Source of the DNA: Bacteroidetes bacterium GWF2_41_31
GTDB lineage: Bacteria; Bacteroidota; Bacteroidia; Bacteroidales; F082
Length of the DNA: 64,000 bases
NCBI GenBank assembly: GCA_001769215.1
Contig: MEOL01000052.1
Location: forward strand, 124,001 to 188,000
Reading direction: 5' to 3'
Shown here: piece by piece, positions 16,097-25,884 of the stretch
How the letters are laid out: each line of letters starts with the position of its first letter
Numbering within the stretch: the stretch's first letter is position 1
Notes under the pieces: model-generated
The model's database searches: none
Told to the model about the DNA's origin: nothing
What the model saw: the letters and a program-made list of their open reading frames with translations, nothing else
Position numbers and translations under genes: made by a program

Positions 16097-17410
16097 TTAG
16101 GCCGACGTATCATTTTCAAACCAATCCTTAATGGTGTTTAAAAAACGGGAAGTACCGGAATCTGTTTTTGGCATTTTGGGTTTTTCCTTCTTTTTGCCCT
16201 TTTTTTCATCGGGCACCTCCTCAGGTGTAATCAGGTCGCCTTCTTTTCTTTTTTCATAGTCGTAGCGCCTGATTCCTTCAATAACCAATCCAATTCCGGT
16301 GGCGTACATGGGGATGGCCATTTCATCTGCTACATCGTTGGCCAGATGCTCATTTGGATAGCCAATACGTGTATCCATTCCGGTGGTAAATTCTGTTAGT
16401 TGGTCGATGTGTTTAAGTTGCGCGCCTCCTCCGGTGAGTACGATACCTGCAATCAGTTTTTTTTCAAAACCTGAGTTTTTGATTTCAAAATATACATGTT
16501 CAATGATTTCTTCCATGCGCGCCTGGATGATAAAAGCCAGGTTTTTAAGCGTAATTTCTTTTGGCGACCTGCCACGTAATCCGGGAATGGCCACTACTTC
16601 ATCATCCCGGTTTTCGCTGGCCAGGGCCGATCCAAATTTTACTTTAAGCTCTTCGGCATGTTTTTTTATAATCGTACATCCTTCTTTAACATCCTCGGTC
16701 ACTATATCACCACCAAAGGGGATCACGGCGGTGTGCCTGATGATATTGTCCTGAAAAATAGCCAGATCGGTGGTTCCGCCGCCGATATCCACCAAAACTA
16801 CGCCGGCCTCCTTTTCTTCTTCACTCAACACCGCTTCTGCCGAAGCAATCGGTTCCAGAATCAAATTAACCATTTCGAGTCCTGCCTTCTTAATGCATTT
16901 ATAAATATTTTTGGCCGCAGCAGTCTGCCCGATAATGATGTGGAAATTGGCTTCTAACGTACTTCCCAACATGCCAACAGGTTGTCTCACGCCTCCTTCG
17001 TTGTCGATGATATATTCCTGCGCGATGACATCAATGATTTCTTCACCGGGCGACATGTTAAGTTTATACATGTTTTGATTCAGCCGATCAATTTCATTGG
17101 TGTTAATTTCCTTCTCAGGATCTTCGCGCATGATGTTGCCTCGGTGTTGGTAACTCTTAATGTGTTGCCCTGCTATGCCGACGTTCACATATTTTATCGA
17201 AACGCCCGATTTCTCTTCTGCCGCCTCCACTGCCTTACGAATGGACTGTACCGTGTTTTCGATATTGGCAACAACCCCTCGTTTTACCCCGATGGATTCG
17301 GCTTTCCCATAACCGAGAATCTCAATTTTCCCGTATTCGTTTCTCCGCCCTACAATACAGGCGATTTTGGTAGTTCCTATGTCGAGACCGACGATAATTT
17401 CAGATTCCAT
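16097..17410 (-). CDS. ftsA: Cell division protein FtsA
   Basis: FtsA is an actin-like ATPase that tethers FtsZ to the inner membrane. The 437 residues show the phosphate-1 motif VGLDIGTTKIACIVG at the start, the phosphate-2 block VVLVDIGGGTTDLAIF and the adenosine motif GIVLTGGGAQLKHI. A Lys-rich linker precedes a short C-terminal amphipathic stretch (SRFLNTIKDWFEND), the expected membrane-targeting sequence. It follows ftsQ by four bases. Confidence 0.96.
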   Translation of the reverse strand: MESEIIVGLDIGTTKIACIVGRRNEYGKIEILGYGKAESIGVKRGVVANIENTVQSIRKAVEAAEEKSGVSIKYVNVGIAGQHIKSYQHRGNIMREDPEKEINTNEIDRLNQNMYKLNMSPGEEIIDVIAQEYIIDNEGGVRQPVGMLGSTLEANFHIIIGQTAAAKNIYKCIKKAGLEMVNLILEPIASAEAVLSEEEKEAGVVLVDIGGGTTDLAIFQDNIIRHTAVIPFGGDIVTEDVKEGCTIIKKHAEELKVKFGSALASENRDDEVVAIPGLRGRSPKEITLKNLAFIIQARMEEIIEHVYFEIKNSGFEKKLIAGIVLTGGGAQLKHIDQLTEFTTGMDTRIGYPNEHLANDVADEMAIPMYATGIGLVIEGIRRYDYEKRKEGDLITPEEVPDEKKGKKKEKPKMPKTDSGTSRFLNTIKDWFENDTSA

Positions 17411-17414
17411 ATGA

Positions 17415-18191
17415 TTATTTTTTTGTGCAAACTATCTGGTTGTTAAATGTTAAATTTATGATCTGGTAGTCATTCCATCCGCTTCGCAGGCTTAGTTCCT
17501 GATAGAAAGCCCTCAGGTTCTCAAATTTTTGATCCATGTTGGCCATGCTGCCAAATTTGATGATATGATCGCCAAGTTCAGGAACCAGTTCCCATTCACC
17601 AATACTGTTGTAATATAACTGCGCGATTTGAGCATTTAAAAATGCATCTTTACGGATGTAACTGACCAGAGTAAACAAGTCGTAAAGCGGAGTGTTGAAA
17701 TAAGCACTGTCGTATACAGTGTTCAATTGTTTCTGTTTGAGATCGCCAAGATAGCCATTCGCGATCATCACACGCGGTGCGTAATTCTTGCCGATCGGGA
17801 AAAGAATGCCGTTTTCGTCCAAATAGTAACTCTGGTTGTTTTTTTCGTAAACCCGAACTACGGGGATTCTTTCTTTCACGTTGACAAACACTTCTCCCTC
17901 TAAACCCAAATAACAATCAACACGATCAATATATGGGTTTGATTTCAACTTTTTTTCGATGGATTTTTCACTAAAATCTGCCAGGCGATAATTCAGCAAA
18001 GCGCCTTCGGTATTGATTGTCTTTTCCAAATCCTCTTTCTTTAGAAACCCTTTACCATCGTTTCCGCATACCCTTACAACCAACTTGTTGACTTTTTGAT
18101 TCGATCGCTTCATGTAGCTTGCCCCGACTAAAGCCAACATCCCGCCAATAAGGAGCACAACTACCGATATGGAGAGTAGTTTTTTTAGCAT
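17415..18191 (-). CDS. ftsQ: Cell division protein FtsQ
   Basis: FtsQ is a bitopic inner-membrane protein linking early and late divisome parts (FtsB/FtsL). The 258-residue sequence has one N-terminal transmembrane helix (about 5-25). A POTRA-like domain follows (VVRVCGNDGKGFLKKEDLE to DRVDCYLGLEGEVFVNVKER), then the beta-domain with YYLDENGILFPIG. Similarity in this family is low, so the call leans on topology, POTRA-like sequence and position between murC and ftsA. Its start overlaps the end of murC by seven bases (ATGCTAA). Confidence 0.88.
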   Translation of the reverse strand: MLKKLLSISVVVLLIGGMLALVGASYMKRSNQKVNKLVVRVCGNDGKGFLKKEDLEKTINTEGALLNYRLADFSEKSIEKKLKSNPYIDRVDCYLGLEGEVFVNVKERIPVVRVYEKNNQSYYLDENGILFPIGKNYAPRVMIANGYLGDLKQKQLNTVYDSAYFNTPLYDLFTLVSYIRKDAFLNAQIAQLYYNSIGEWELVPELGDHIIKFGSMANMDQKFENLRAFYQELSLRSGWNDYQIINLTFNNQIVCTKK

Positions 18192-19537
18192 GGTTTTAGT
18201 ATTTGTTCGATGGGTGTAACCAACTGTCCTATATCACCGGCCCCCATGGTTAGCAAAACATCGAAATCATGGGTTTTAATAAAATCAAAGAGATCGTCTT
18301 TTGCAATCAGGCTTTTATCCTTGTGATTCATCTCCTTCAGAATATTCTTTGAAGTGATTCCGGCAATGGGCTTTTCCCTTGCAGGATAGATGTCCAGAAG
18401 CACAACCGTATCAAGTGGTTCAAGCGATTTGGCAAACTCTTTGGCAAAATCCCGCGTACGACTAAAAAGGTGGGGTTGGAAAATCCCCAGTATCTTTTTA
18501 TTGTCGTAAAGGGTTTTAATGGCGGCGATGGTCGACCTGATTTCTTCGGGATGATGGGCGTAGTCATCAATATATACAAGCCCATCGGTGTTGATCCTGA
18601 TATCGAACCTGCGTTCAACTCCCGTGAAAGTATTCAACCCGTTTTTAATTTCTTCGGCATTTAAGCCAAGTTGCAAGGCTACACCCACCGCGGCCAGCGC
18701 GTTTTCGATGAAATGGGCGCCGGGAACCTGCAAGCAAATGTCGTTGATTTTTATATCAGCATGTTTGATATCAAAAACAAATCGATGGTCACGGATACGA
18801 ACGTGGGTGGCCTGTATGTCGGCTTGATTATCAATTCCATAACTCAGGCACCTGTTGAAGTGAGCAAAATGTGATTTAAGCCTTGATTGAAATATAAGCG
18901 TTCCATCAGGGCTTACCTGCCGTGAAAATTGCAAAAATGCCAGAATCAGGGCTGCATGGTTTTCGTAGATATCCAGGTGGTCGGCATCCATTGAACTGAT
19001 GACTGCAATAGTCGGGTGAAGCATTAAAAACGAATGGTCGAATTCGTCGGCTTCAACAACAAAGAATTCGGTTTTGTCAGATAGAATCAGATTGGTTTGA
19101 TAATTTTTGGCAATGCCGCCTATAAAAGCAGTTGTATTTCTCCCCGCATGATGCAATAAATGAGCCACCAATGCGGTGATACTGGTTTTTCCATGTGTAC
19201 CGGCGATGGCAATGGTGGTATACTCCTGACTTATTTTACCCAATAGGGCGGCCCTTTTGATCAAAGGCATTCCTGACTTACGGCAGAAAACCAATTCGGC
19301 ATTATCGGGGGGTATGGCGGGAGTGTAAACCACCATCTCCGGGTTCGAAGGAATTCTGTTGACATCTTCCTGGTAATGAATTTCCAGCCCTTCGGCTTCC
19401 AGTTGTTTCGTAAGGATCGACGGGGTCAGGTCGTAGCCCGAAACCAGGTAGCCCAAATGTTTGAAATACCTTGCCAGTGCACTCATGCCGATGCCGCCAA
19501 TGCCCAGAAAATAGATATGTCGTACTACCCTGGTCAT
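18185..19537 (-). CDS. murC: UDP-N-acetylmuramate--L-alanine ligase
   Basis: MurC adds the first amino acid, L-Ala, to UDP-MurNAc using ATP. The 450 residues include the N-terminal nucleotide-fold glycine motif FLGIGGIGMSALARYF, the ATP-binding P-loop IAGTHGKTS, and the Mur ligase signature region with DDYAHHPEEI, which is specific to MurC. It overlaps ftsQ by seven bases and murG by the classic ATGA, so translation is probably coupled. Confidence 0.97.
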   Translation of the reverse strand: MTRVVRHIYFLGIGGIGMSALARYFKHLGYLVSGYDLTPSILTKQLEAEGLEIHYQEDVNRIPSNPEMVVYTPAIPPDNAELVFCRKSGMPLIKRAALLGKISQEYTTIAIAGTHGKTSITALVAHLLHHAGRNTTAFIGGIAKNYQTNLILSDKTEFFVVEADEFDHSFLMLHPTIAVISSMDADHLDIYENHAALILAFLQFSRQVSPDGTLIFQSRLKSHFAHFNRCLSYGIDNQADIQATHVRIRDHRFVFDIKHADIKINDICLQVPGAHFIENALAAVGVALQLGLNAEEIKNGLNTFTGVERRFDIRINTDGLVYIDDYAHHPEEIRSTIAAIKTLYDNKKILGIFQPHLFSRTRDFAKEFAKSLEPLDTVVLLDIYPAREKPIAGITSKNILKEMNHKDKSLIAKDDLFDFIKTHDFDVLLTMGAGDIGQLVTPIEQILKPC

Positions 19538-20655
19538 TTTTCTGTTTTTTGGATGAGTGAAATCACTTGGTCTACTATTGATTGTGTGGCATTTGTATGA
19601 TCAAAATGGGCCAGATTTTTGGTCATTTTCATCCGCTCATCCACATGCTTCATTAGCCTGATTATTTCAGTAGCAATCAATTCATTAGCGGCTGATTCTT
19701 TCACCAATATGCCGGCATTTTGATCCACTAAAGTCTGTGCATTTCGTGTTTGGTGATCCTCAGCTGCGCTGGGCAACGGAATGAAAATGGCAGGTTTTTT
19801 AACGGCGACAATCTCAGCAATGGAAATGGCGCCTGCACGGGAAACAATCAAATCGCAGCTGGCATAGGCCAGATCCATGCGTTTAATAAAGTCTTTTACG
19901 ACAACGCGTTTCTGACTGTCAACATCAGTGGCTGTATCAAGGGCTTCTTTATAACCGCTTTTCCCTGTTTGCCAAAGAATTTGAATGTCATTCTTAAGTA
20001 ACAGTGGTAAGTTATGAGCGATGGCCATGTTGATTTTCTGTGCTCCCTGGCTTCCGCCAATAATAAGCACCACTGGAATTTCCGGTTTAAATCCGAAATA
20101 TAAACAGGCCTCTTCCCTGCCAGCCTTCATTAGCATGATTTCCTTGCGGATGGGGCTGCCTGTGATCGTAATTTTATTTTGCGGAAAGTAACGTTCCATA
20201 TCAGGATAGGCCACACAGATGGAGTCAACAGTTCGTGAAAGTATCTTGTTGGTTAGTCCGGGATATGAGTTCTGTTCCAGAATGAGGGTAGGTATATTTT
20301 TCTTGGAAGCCGCACGCAGCAGGACCCCGCTGGCATATCCCCCCGTACCTATCACCACGTCAGGATTAAACCGTTTGATGATGCCTCCAATTTTTAATGT
20401 GCTTATCATCAGTTTCAATGGAAACAGGAGGTTGCTGAAAGTCAATTTTCGTTGCAATCCGCTTATCCATAAGCCAATAATGGGATACCCGGCATTTGGG
20501 ACTTTTTCCATTTCCATGCGCCCGGAAGCACCAACAAAAAGAAATTCAGCCTCAGGCAACCTCTTTCTTAGCGCGTCTGCGATGGCAATAGCAGGAAAAA
20601 TATGACCTCCTGTTCCTCCGCCACTTAGCATGATATGGTATTTCCTTTTATCCAT
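19534..20655 (-). CDS. murG: UDP-GlcNAc:lipid I GlcNAc transferase (MurG)
   Basis: MurG converts lipid I to lipid II at the inner face of the membrane. The N-terminal GT-B motif MLSGGGTGGHIFPAIAIADAL and the C-terminal donor-binding region (GGSQGAQKIN, SRAGAISIAEIVAVKKPAIFIP) are intact. I place the start at the ATG at 20655, giving 373 residues and an 8-bp overlap (ATGGATAA) with the end of ftsW. A longer in-frame version reaching into ftsW is unlikely. Confidence 0.96.
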   Translation of the reverse strand: MDKRKYHIMLSGGGTGGHIFPAIAIADALRKRLPEAEFLFVGASGRMEMEKVPNAGYPIIGLWISGLQRKLTFSNLLFPLKLMISTLKIGGIIKRFNPDVVIGTGGYASGVLLRAASKKNIPTLILEQNSYPGLTNKILSRTVDSICVAYPDMERYFPQNKITITGSPIRKEIMLMKAGREEACLYFGFKPEIPVVLIIGGSQGAQKINMAIAHNLPLLLKNDIQILWQTGKSGYKEALDTATDVDSQKRVVVKDFIKRMDLAYASCDLIVSRAGAISIAEIVAVKKPAIFIPLPSAAEDHQTRNAQTLVDQNAGILVKESAANELIATEIIRLMKHVDERMKMTKNLAHFDHTNATQSIVDQVISLIQKTEK

Positions 20656-21820
20656 TAACTGTTTGATTGACAGGTTGAACAAGTGCGTCCGCAGCTATTT
20701 GGTCATTTTCTTTACTCACGCTCAGTATGATGCCAATGGCTAAACTGGTGAACCAGATGGAAGTTCCTCCCATACTGATCAAGGGTAGAGGTTGTCCGGT
20801 AGTAGGAAGCAGCCCCACGGCCACTCCCATGTTGATCATGGCCTGGAAGACCAAAGAAAATCCCACACCGATGGTGAGAAACGCTCCAAAAGTACCGGGC
20901 GCTTTGGTGACAATTTTTACAGATCTGAAAAATAAAATCAAGTAGAGTAATACAACAAAGCTACCACCAACCAAACCATATTCTTCCACAATAATGGCAA
21001 ATATAAAGTCTGAATAGGGGTGGGGCAAAAAATTTCGTTGGGTACTGTTGCCTGGCATCTTACCAAATATTCCACCAGTGGCAATGGCTATCTTGGCTTG
21101 ATCGAGTTGGTAGTTTTCACCGCTGCTGCCATCAATATAGGAGGTAATGCGATTTTTCCAGGTGCCAACCCGTCCCTGTTGTCCTTCGGGAAGGGCGAAT
21201 AGGATGGCTATTCCAATGGACATCACCACCAGGCCAATCCCGATCATCCCCAGTATGTACTTTATTTTAACGCCTCCTATAAATATCAGAACCAGACTTG
21301 TGACAAACAACAAAGCCGCGGTCGAAAAATTAGCCACAAAGATGAGCCCTGTAACAAGGATTACCGGAAGCATCAAAGGCAGGAAAGCAGATTTAAAGTC
21401 TTTGATATCTTCTTGTTTCTTACTCAGCATGCGTGCCAGGTAAACAATCAAGGTAATCTTTGCCAGGTCGGAGGTCTGAAACGTGAGACCAAAGGGCAAG
21501 GGCAAAACCCTTTTGGCATCATTTAAGTTGAGGCCAAAGAGCAGCGTGAGAAGTAGCAGCGGTATGGCTACGTACAAGGCTACTTGGAAAATCCGAGAAT
21601 AATAAGTGTATTTTAACCGATGTGCCAGATACATGAAGAGCAGGCCAAATAACAATATCAGGGCATGTTTAAACATATAGTATTCGGTATTGCCTCCCTG
21701 GTATTTGTAGGCCAGTGTGCCGGTTGAGCTGTACACAGCCAAAAATGACAGTAAACTGAGTAAAAAAACGATTACCCAGATAACACGATCCCCTTTTATT
21801 TTTCCAAATTTCGATCTCAT
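20648..21820 (-). CDS. ftsW: Lipid II polymerase FtsW (SEDS family)
   Basis: FtsW is the septal SEDS glycosyltransferase that polymerises lipid II together with the class B PBP FtsI. The 390-residue protein has about ten hydrophobic segments. The SEDS hallmark PLPFGLTFQTSDLAKITLI contains the conserved acidic residue. Near the C-terminus are LLPTTGQPLPLISMGGTS and a short cytoplasmic tail. It lies between murD and murG, the standard dcw position, which distinguishes it from RodA. The stop overlaps the murG start. Confidence 0.95.
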   Translation of the reverse strand: MRSKFGKIKGDRVIWVIVFLLSLLSFLAVYSSTGTLAYKYQGGNTEYYMFKHALILLFGLLFMYLAHRLKYTYYSRIFQVALYVAIPLLLLTLLFGLNLNDAKRVLPLPFGLTFQTSDLAKITLIVYLARMLSKKQEDIKDFKSAFLPLMLPVILVTGLIFVANFSTAALLFVTSLVLIFIGGVKIKYILGMIGIGLVVMSIGIAILFALPEGQQGRVGTWKNRITSYIDGSSGENYQLDQAKIAIATGGIFGKMPGNSTQRNFLPHPYSDFIFAIIVEEYGLVGGSFVVLLYLILFFRSVKIVTKAPGTFGAFLTIGVGFSLVFQAMINMGVAVGLLPTTGQPLPLISMGGTSIWFTSLAIGIILSVSKENDQIAADALVQPVNQTVNG

Positions 21821-21821
21821 G

Positions 21822-23168
21822 TTATAATTTATTCACTGCTTTTTTAAACTGGTTACCCCGGGCTTCATAATTTTCAAAAAGGTCGAAACTCGCGCAAGCG
21901 GGCGATAGCAAGACAATGTCTCCTTTTGAAGCAATTTGATATGCTTCAGCAACAGCTTCTTCGGCCGATTCAGTATCCACAATGTAGGGTACGATATCTC
22001 CAAAGGCGGCATGAATAGCCCGGTTGTCAAGTCCAAGACAAATGATGGCTTTCACTTTCTCTTTTACAAGATTCAGGAGGGCACTGTAATCGTTGCCTTT
22101 ATCAACACCCCCTACGATCCAAACTGTAGGCCGGTCGACATATTCCAGTGCATACCAGGTAGCATTTACATTGGTGGCCTTTGAGTCGTTGATAAAGGAA
22201 ATACCATGAACACTTGAAACATATTCAAGTCGATGGGCAATGTTGTGATAATCAGACAGGCTAAGTTTCAGGGTTTCATTCCTGATGTCCATCAGCTTGG
22301 AGGCAACTCCTGCTGCCATTGAGTTGTAGGTATTGTGTTTTCCCTGTAATGCCAATTGTTCTAGTGTCATACTCACTTGGGTTTTATGATATTTGATGAT
22401 TATTTTATTCTCTTTAATAAAGGCACCGTTTTTTAACGGATTGGTTTTAAGCGTGAAAGGGATTAATTGAGCCACACATTTTCTGTTGCTTAGTTCCCGG
22501 TTTAACACAGGATCGTCTGCACAGTAAATAATGGCATCTTCCGGTTGTTGGTTTTGTAGAATCCTGAGTTTGGAGGCAGTGTATAACGCGAAGTTATTTT
22601 CATACCTGTCGAGATGATCGGGTGTAATGTTGGTGATAATGGCAATGTTGGCTCTGAACTTTACCATGCCGTCCAACTGAAAGCTGCTTATTTCAAGCAC
22701 ATATACATCAAACTGGTTTTCGGCCACTTGCCAGGCAAAACTTTGTCCGATATTGCCTGCCAAACCTACGTTGAGCCCGCCATTTTTTAAGATGTGATAC
22801 AACAAGAGCGTGGTGGTTGTTTTTCCATTGCTGCCGGTAACACAAATGAGTTTGGCATTGGTATAACGTGAAGCAAACTCGATTTCAGAAATGATGGGAA
22901 TCTTTTTCTCGCGAATGGCTTTGATTATCGGTATATTATCCGGAATGCCGGGGCTCTTAACCACTTCAGTGGCCTGGAGTATCCTATGAGGCCGGTGTCC
23001 GTTTTCTTCAAATTCAATTTGATGTTTTAGCAAGATTTGACGGTATTTCTCACTCACGTTCCGGTTGTCGCTCACCAATACATCAAGACCCTGTTTTTTA
23101 GCAAGTATGGCAGCGCCCACCCCGCTTTCGCCGGCGCCCAGAATTACTATTTTTTGATCGTTCTGCAT
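21822..23168 (-). CDS. murD: UDP-MurNAc-L-Ala--D-glutamate ligase
   Basis: MurD adds D-Glu to UDP-MurNAc-L-Ala. The 448 residues show an N-terminal Rossmann-like motif (VILGAGESGVGAAILAKKQG), the ATP loop VTGSNGKTTTTLL, the central NITPDHLDRY motif and the C-terminal LLSPACASFDLFENYEARG typical of MurD. It follows mraY by 13 bases and precedes ftsW by one base, so all are co-transcribed. Confidence 0.97.
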   Translation of the reverse strand: MQNDQKIVILGAGESGVGAAILAKKQGLDVLVSDNRNVSEKYRQILLKHQIEFEENGHRPHRILQATEVVKSPGIPDNIPIIKAIREKKIPIISEIEFASRYTNAKLICVTGSNGKTTTTLLLYHILKNGGLNVGLAGNIGQSFAWQVAENQFDVYVLEISSFQLDGMVKFRANIAIITNITPDHLDRYENNFALYTASKLRILQNQQPEDAIIYCADDPVLNRELSNRKCVAQLIPFTLKTNPLKNGAFIKENKIIIKYHKTQVSMTLEQLALQGKHNTYNSMAAGVASKLMDIRNETLKLSLSDYHNIAHRLEYVSSVHGISFINDSKATNVNATWYALEYVDRPTVWIVGGVDKGNDYSALLNLVKEKVKAIICLGLDNRAIHAAFGDIVPYIVDTESAEEAVAEAYQIASKGDIVLLSPACASFDLFENYEARGNQFKKAVNKL

Positions 23169-23181
23169 TCGTGGTTGATTG

Positions 23182-24420
23182 CTATCTGAGTTTTAATGTG
23201 ATAATCGTGAGTACTGCCAAAAAAATTCCAATGATTAAAAACCGTTGAACAATTTTAGGCTCAGGGTATCCTAATTTTTGAAAATGATGATGCAAAGGCG
23301 ACATCTTGAAAATCCGTCGGCCTTCACCATATTTCTTCTTCGTGTGTTTGAAATAGCTTACCTGAAGGATGACCGAAAGGCTTTCTGCAACAAAAATCCC
23401 GCAAAGGATGGGGATAAGTAATTCTTTTCGAATGATGATGGCAAACACAGCGATGATGCCACCAATGGATAAACTGCCCGTATCGCCCATAAATACCTGT
23501 GCAGGATAGGTATTAAACCAAAGAAAACCTACCGTGGCTCCTACAAAAGCAGCGATGTAAATAGTGAGTTCGCCCACATTGGGCAGGTACATGATGTTCA
23601 GGTAATCGGCGAAGATGATGTTACCCGATACCCAGGCCAGCAAGCCAAGGGTTAACCCAATTACTGCCGATGTGCCCGCTGCCAGACCATCCATTCCATC
23701 AGTCAGGTTGGCTCCATTTGAAACCGACACAATGATAAATATGACCAATGGAATAAAAATAAGAAAAGCCCATTTTTCGTAACCTGTTCCCAACCAACTA
23801 AGCAAACTGGCATAGTCGAATTCATTGTTTTTAACAAAGGGAATGGTCGTTTTAGTGCTCTGGAGTTGCTCGTAAGTAAACTTGGAGGCAGGTCCGGTCT
23901 GCTCAAGCGTAATGTATATTTCTGAAGCAGGTTTTGTTTTTTCGCGTACAATAACCTGTGGGTTAAAATACATCACCAATCCCACAATGAGCCCAAGCAC
24001 TACCTGTCCAATAATTTTGTAAATACCTTTTAATCCTGTTTTGTCCTTTTTAAATACTTTGATGTAGTCATCAGTAAAGCCAATGGCTCCGAGCCAAACC
24101 GTTGTAAACAACATCAGAAGGATGTAAATGTTTGACAGATCGGCAAATAATAAAGCAGGTACCAATATGGAAGCCAGGATGATCAGTCCTCCCATGGTGG
24201 GTGTTCCTTGTTTCTCCAACTGTCCTTCAAGACCCAAATCTCGGATGGTTTCGCCAACCTGTTTCCGGTTGAGAAACGAGATCCAGCGATTTCCAAACAG
24301 CAAGCTGATTACCAATGAAGTAATCAATGCCATGGCGCCTCTAAACGACAAATAAGCAAATACTCCCGCTCCGGGGATATTAAAGGTGTTGTCTAAATAT
24401 TGAAATAATGAATATAACAT
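23182..24420 (-). CDS. mraY: Phospho-MurNAc-pentapeptide transferase
   Basis: MraY transfers phospho-MurNAc-pentapeptide to undecaprenyl phosphate to make lipid I. The 412-residue polytopic protein carries the family motifs GTPTMGG, the aspartate-rich [26 protein letters not shown] and the basic loop end [15 protein letters not shown]. It is about 50 residues longer than E. coli MraY because of an extra stretch (about 160-215) after the fourth or fifth helix, a feature I associate with Bacteroidota MraY. It is two bases from murE. Confidence 0.97.
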   Translation of the reverse strand: MLYSLFQYLDNTFNIPGAGVFAYLSFRGAMALITSLVISLLFGNRWISFLNRKQVGETIRDLGLEGQLEKQGTPTMGGLIILASILVPALLFADLSNIYILLMLFTTVWLGAIGFTDDYIKVFKKDKTGLKGIYKIIGQVVLGLIVGLVMYFNPQVIVREKTKPASEIYITLEQTGPASKFTYEQLQSTKTTIPFVKNNEFDYASLLSWLGTGYEKWAFLIFIPLVIFIIVSVSNGANLTDGMDGLAAGTSAVIGLTLGLLAWVSGNIIFADYLNIMYLPNVGELTIYIAAFVGATVGFLWFNTYPAQVFMGDTGSLSIGGIIAVFAIIIRKELLIPILCGIFVAESLSVILQVSYFKHTKKKYGEGRRIFKMSPLHHHFQKLGYPEPKIVQRFLIIGIFLAVLTIITLKLR

Positions 24421-24422
24421 AG

Positions 24423-25880
24423 CTAGTTTCCCTTCATTAGTTCTTCTATAATTTCTTTATCATCAAAATGATGGCGAATCCCATTTATCTCCTGATATTT
24501 TTCATGACCTTTTCCGGCTACTAAAATCAAATCTCCCGGTTGTGCCAAATTCCAGGCAGTTTTAATGGCTTCCTTTCTGTTGACGATCACCATGGTTTTT
24601 TGCTTTTTTGAAGCATCGATGCCGGCCAGCATCTCATTTAGAATTTGGTCCGGGTCTTCGGTGCGCGGATTGTCGCTGGTGAGGATGACTTTGGTGCTTA
24701 ACCTGGAGGCAATGCCCGCCATGATGGGACGTTTGGTTTTATCGCGGTCACCACCTGCGCCCGTAACAGTAATGAGCTGCTCGTTGCGTGTGCGCATTGC
24801 ATTGATGGTGTTCAGCACATTTTCCAATGCGTCCGGCGTGTGTGCATAGTCAATAATAATGGTGATGTTGTTAGCTGATTTCAGCACTTCAAACCTGCCT
24901 TCTGCACTCTTCAGCCTGCTTAATTCTATCAGTACTTCCTCCTTTGATTGATTCAACAATAGGGCTGTTCCATAAATGGCCAATAGGTTGTAACAATTAA
25001 AATCTCCGGATAAGAGTGAATACACTTCATTTCCATCAATTTTGAGGAGCATGCCATCCATGTGATTTTCCATGGCCCTGCCTTTAAAATCAGCCGGGGT
25101 TTTAATGCCGTAGAACATTTTTTTTGCTTTGGTATTCTGGAGCATGATTTTTCCGTTTTTATCGTCGGCGTTTGATAAAGCAAATGAGGACGATGGCAAT
25201 TGATCGAAAAATTGTTTTTTGGCTTCCAGATAGGCTTTAAAGGTGAGATGATAATCCAAATGATCGTGAGTGAGGTTGGTAAAAACACCTCCTGCAAAGT
25301 GCAGCCCAGCTATTCTTTCCTGGTCGATGGCGTGCGAGCTTACCTCCATAAACACGTATTCACAACCTGCATCCACCATCTCGTTAAGCAATTCATTTAT
25401 TGTAACTGCATCGGGCGTTGTATGCGTGGAGGATAGTTCGCGGTCGCCAATTTTGTTGGCTATGGTCGACATCAATCCTGATTTAAAACCAAGCAGGGTG
25501 AAAAGATGATACAATAAGGTGGCGATCGTGGTTTTGCCATTGGTACCTGTGATGCCAACCAGGTGCAGTCTTTTGGATGGATTGTTGAAGAAATTGGAGG
25601 CCATCATGCCTAAGGCAAAGGAAGGCTTCTGAACACGAATGTAGGTAATGTCAGGATGTAACTTTTCGGGGAAATAGCCACATACAATGGCTTTTGCACC
25701 GGATAGAATGGCTTTCTCAATAAACTGATGACCATCTACATGAGTTCCTGCAACAGCCACAAACGCAGCACCGGGCATTACTTTTCTCGAGTCGAAAGCA
25801 ATGCTGCTGATTTGGACATTCAGGAAGCCTTTGGTTTCCATCACCCCGCATGCGTAGATTATGTCTTGTAACTCGCTCAT
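24423..25880 (-). CDS. murE: UDP-MurNAc-L-Ala-D-Glu--meso-diaminopimelate ligase
   Basis: MurE adds the third residue of the stem peptide. The 485 residues have the N-terminal UDP-binding domain, the P-loop [10 protein letters not shown], the THTTPDA substrate-binding block and the C-terminal DNPRTEDP motif. DNPR is the signature of MurE enzymes that use meso-diaminopimelate rather than L-lysine, so the wall is predicted to be A1-gamma, as in other Gram-negative bacteria. It sits between ftsI and mraY with gaps of only a few bases. MurF is not in this cluster. Confidence 0.97.
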   Translation of the reverse strand: MSELQDIIYACGVMETKGFLNVQISSIAFDSRKVMPGAAFVAVAGTHVDGHQFIEKAILSGAKAIVCGYFPEKLHPDITYIRVQKPSFALGMMASNFFNNPSKRLHLVGITGTNGKTTIATLLYHLFTLLGFKSGLMSTIANKIGDRELSSTHTTPDAVTINELLNEMVDAGCEYVFMEVSSHAIDQERIAGLHFAGGVFTNLTHDHLDYHLTFKAYLEAKKQFFDQLPSSSFALSNADDKNGKIMLQNTKAKKMFYGIKTPADFKGRAMENHMDGMLLKIDGNEVYSLLSGDFNCYNLLAIYGTALLLNQSKEEVLIELSRLKSAEGRFEVLKSANNITIIIDYAHTPDALENVLNTINAMRTRNEQLITVTGAGGDRDKTKRPIMAGIASRLSTKVILTSDNPRTEDPDQILNEMLAGIDASKKQKTMVIVNRKEAIKTAWNLAQPGDLILVAGKGHEKYQEINGIRHHFDDKEIIEELMKGN

Positions 25881-25884
25881 TTAG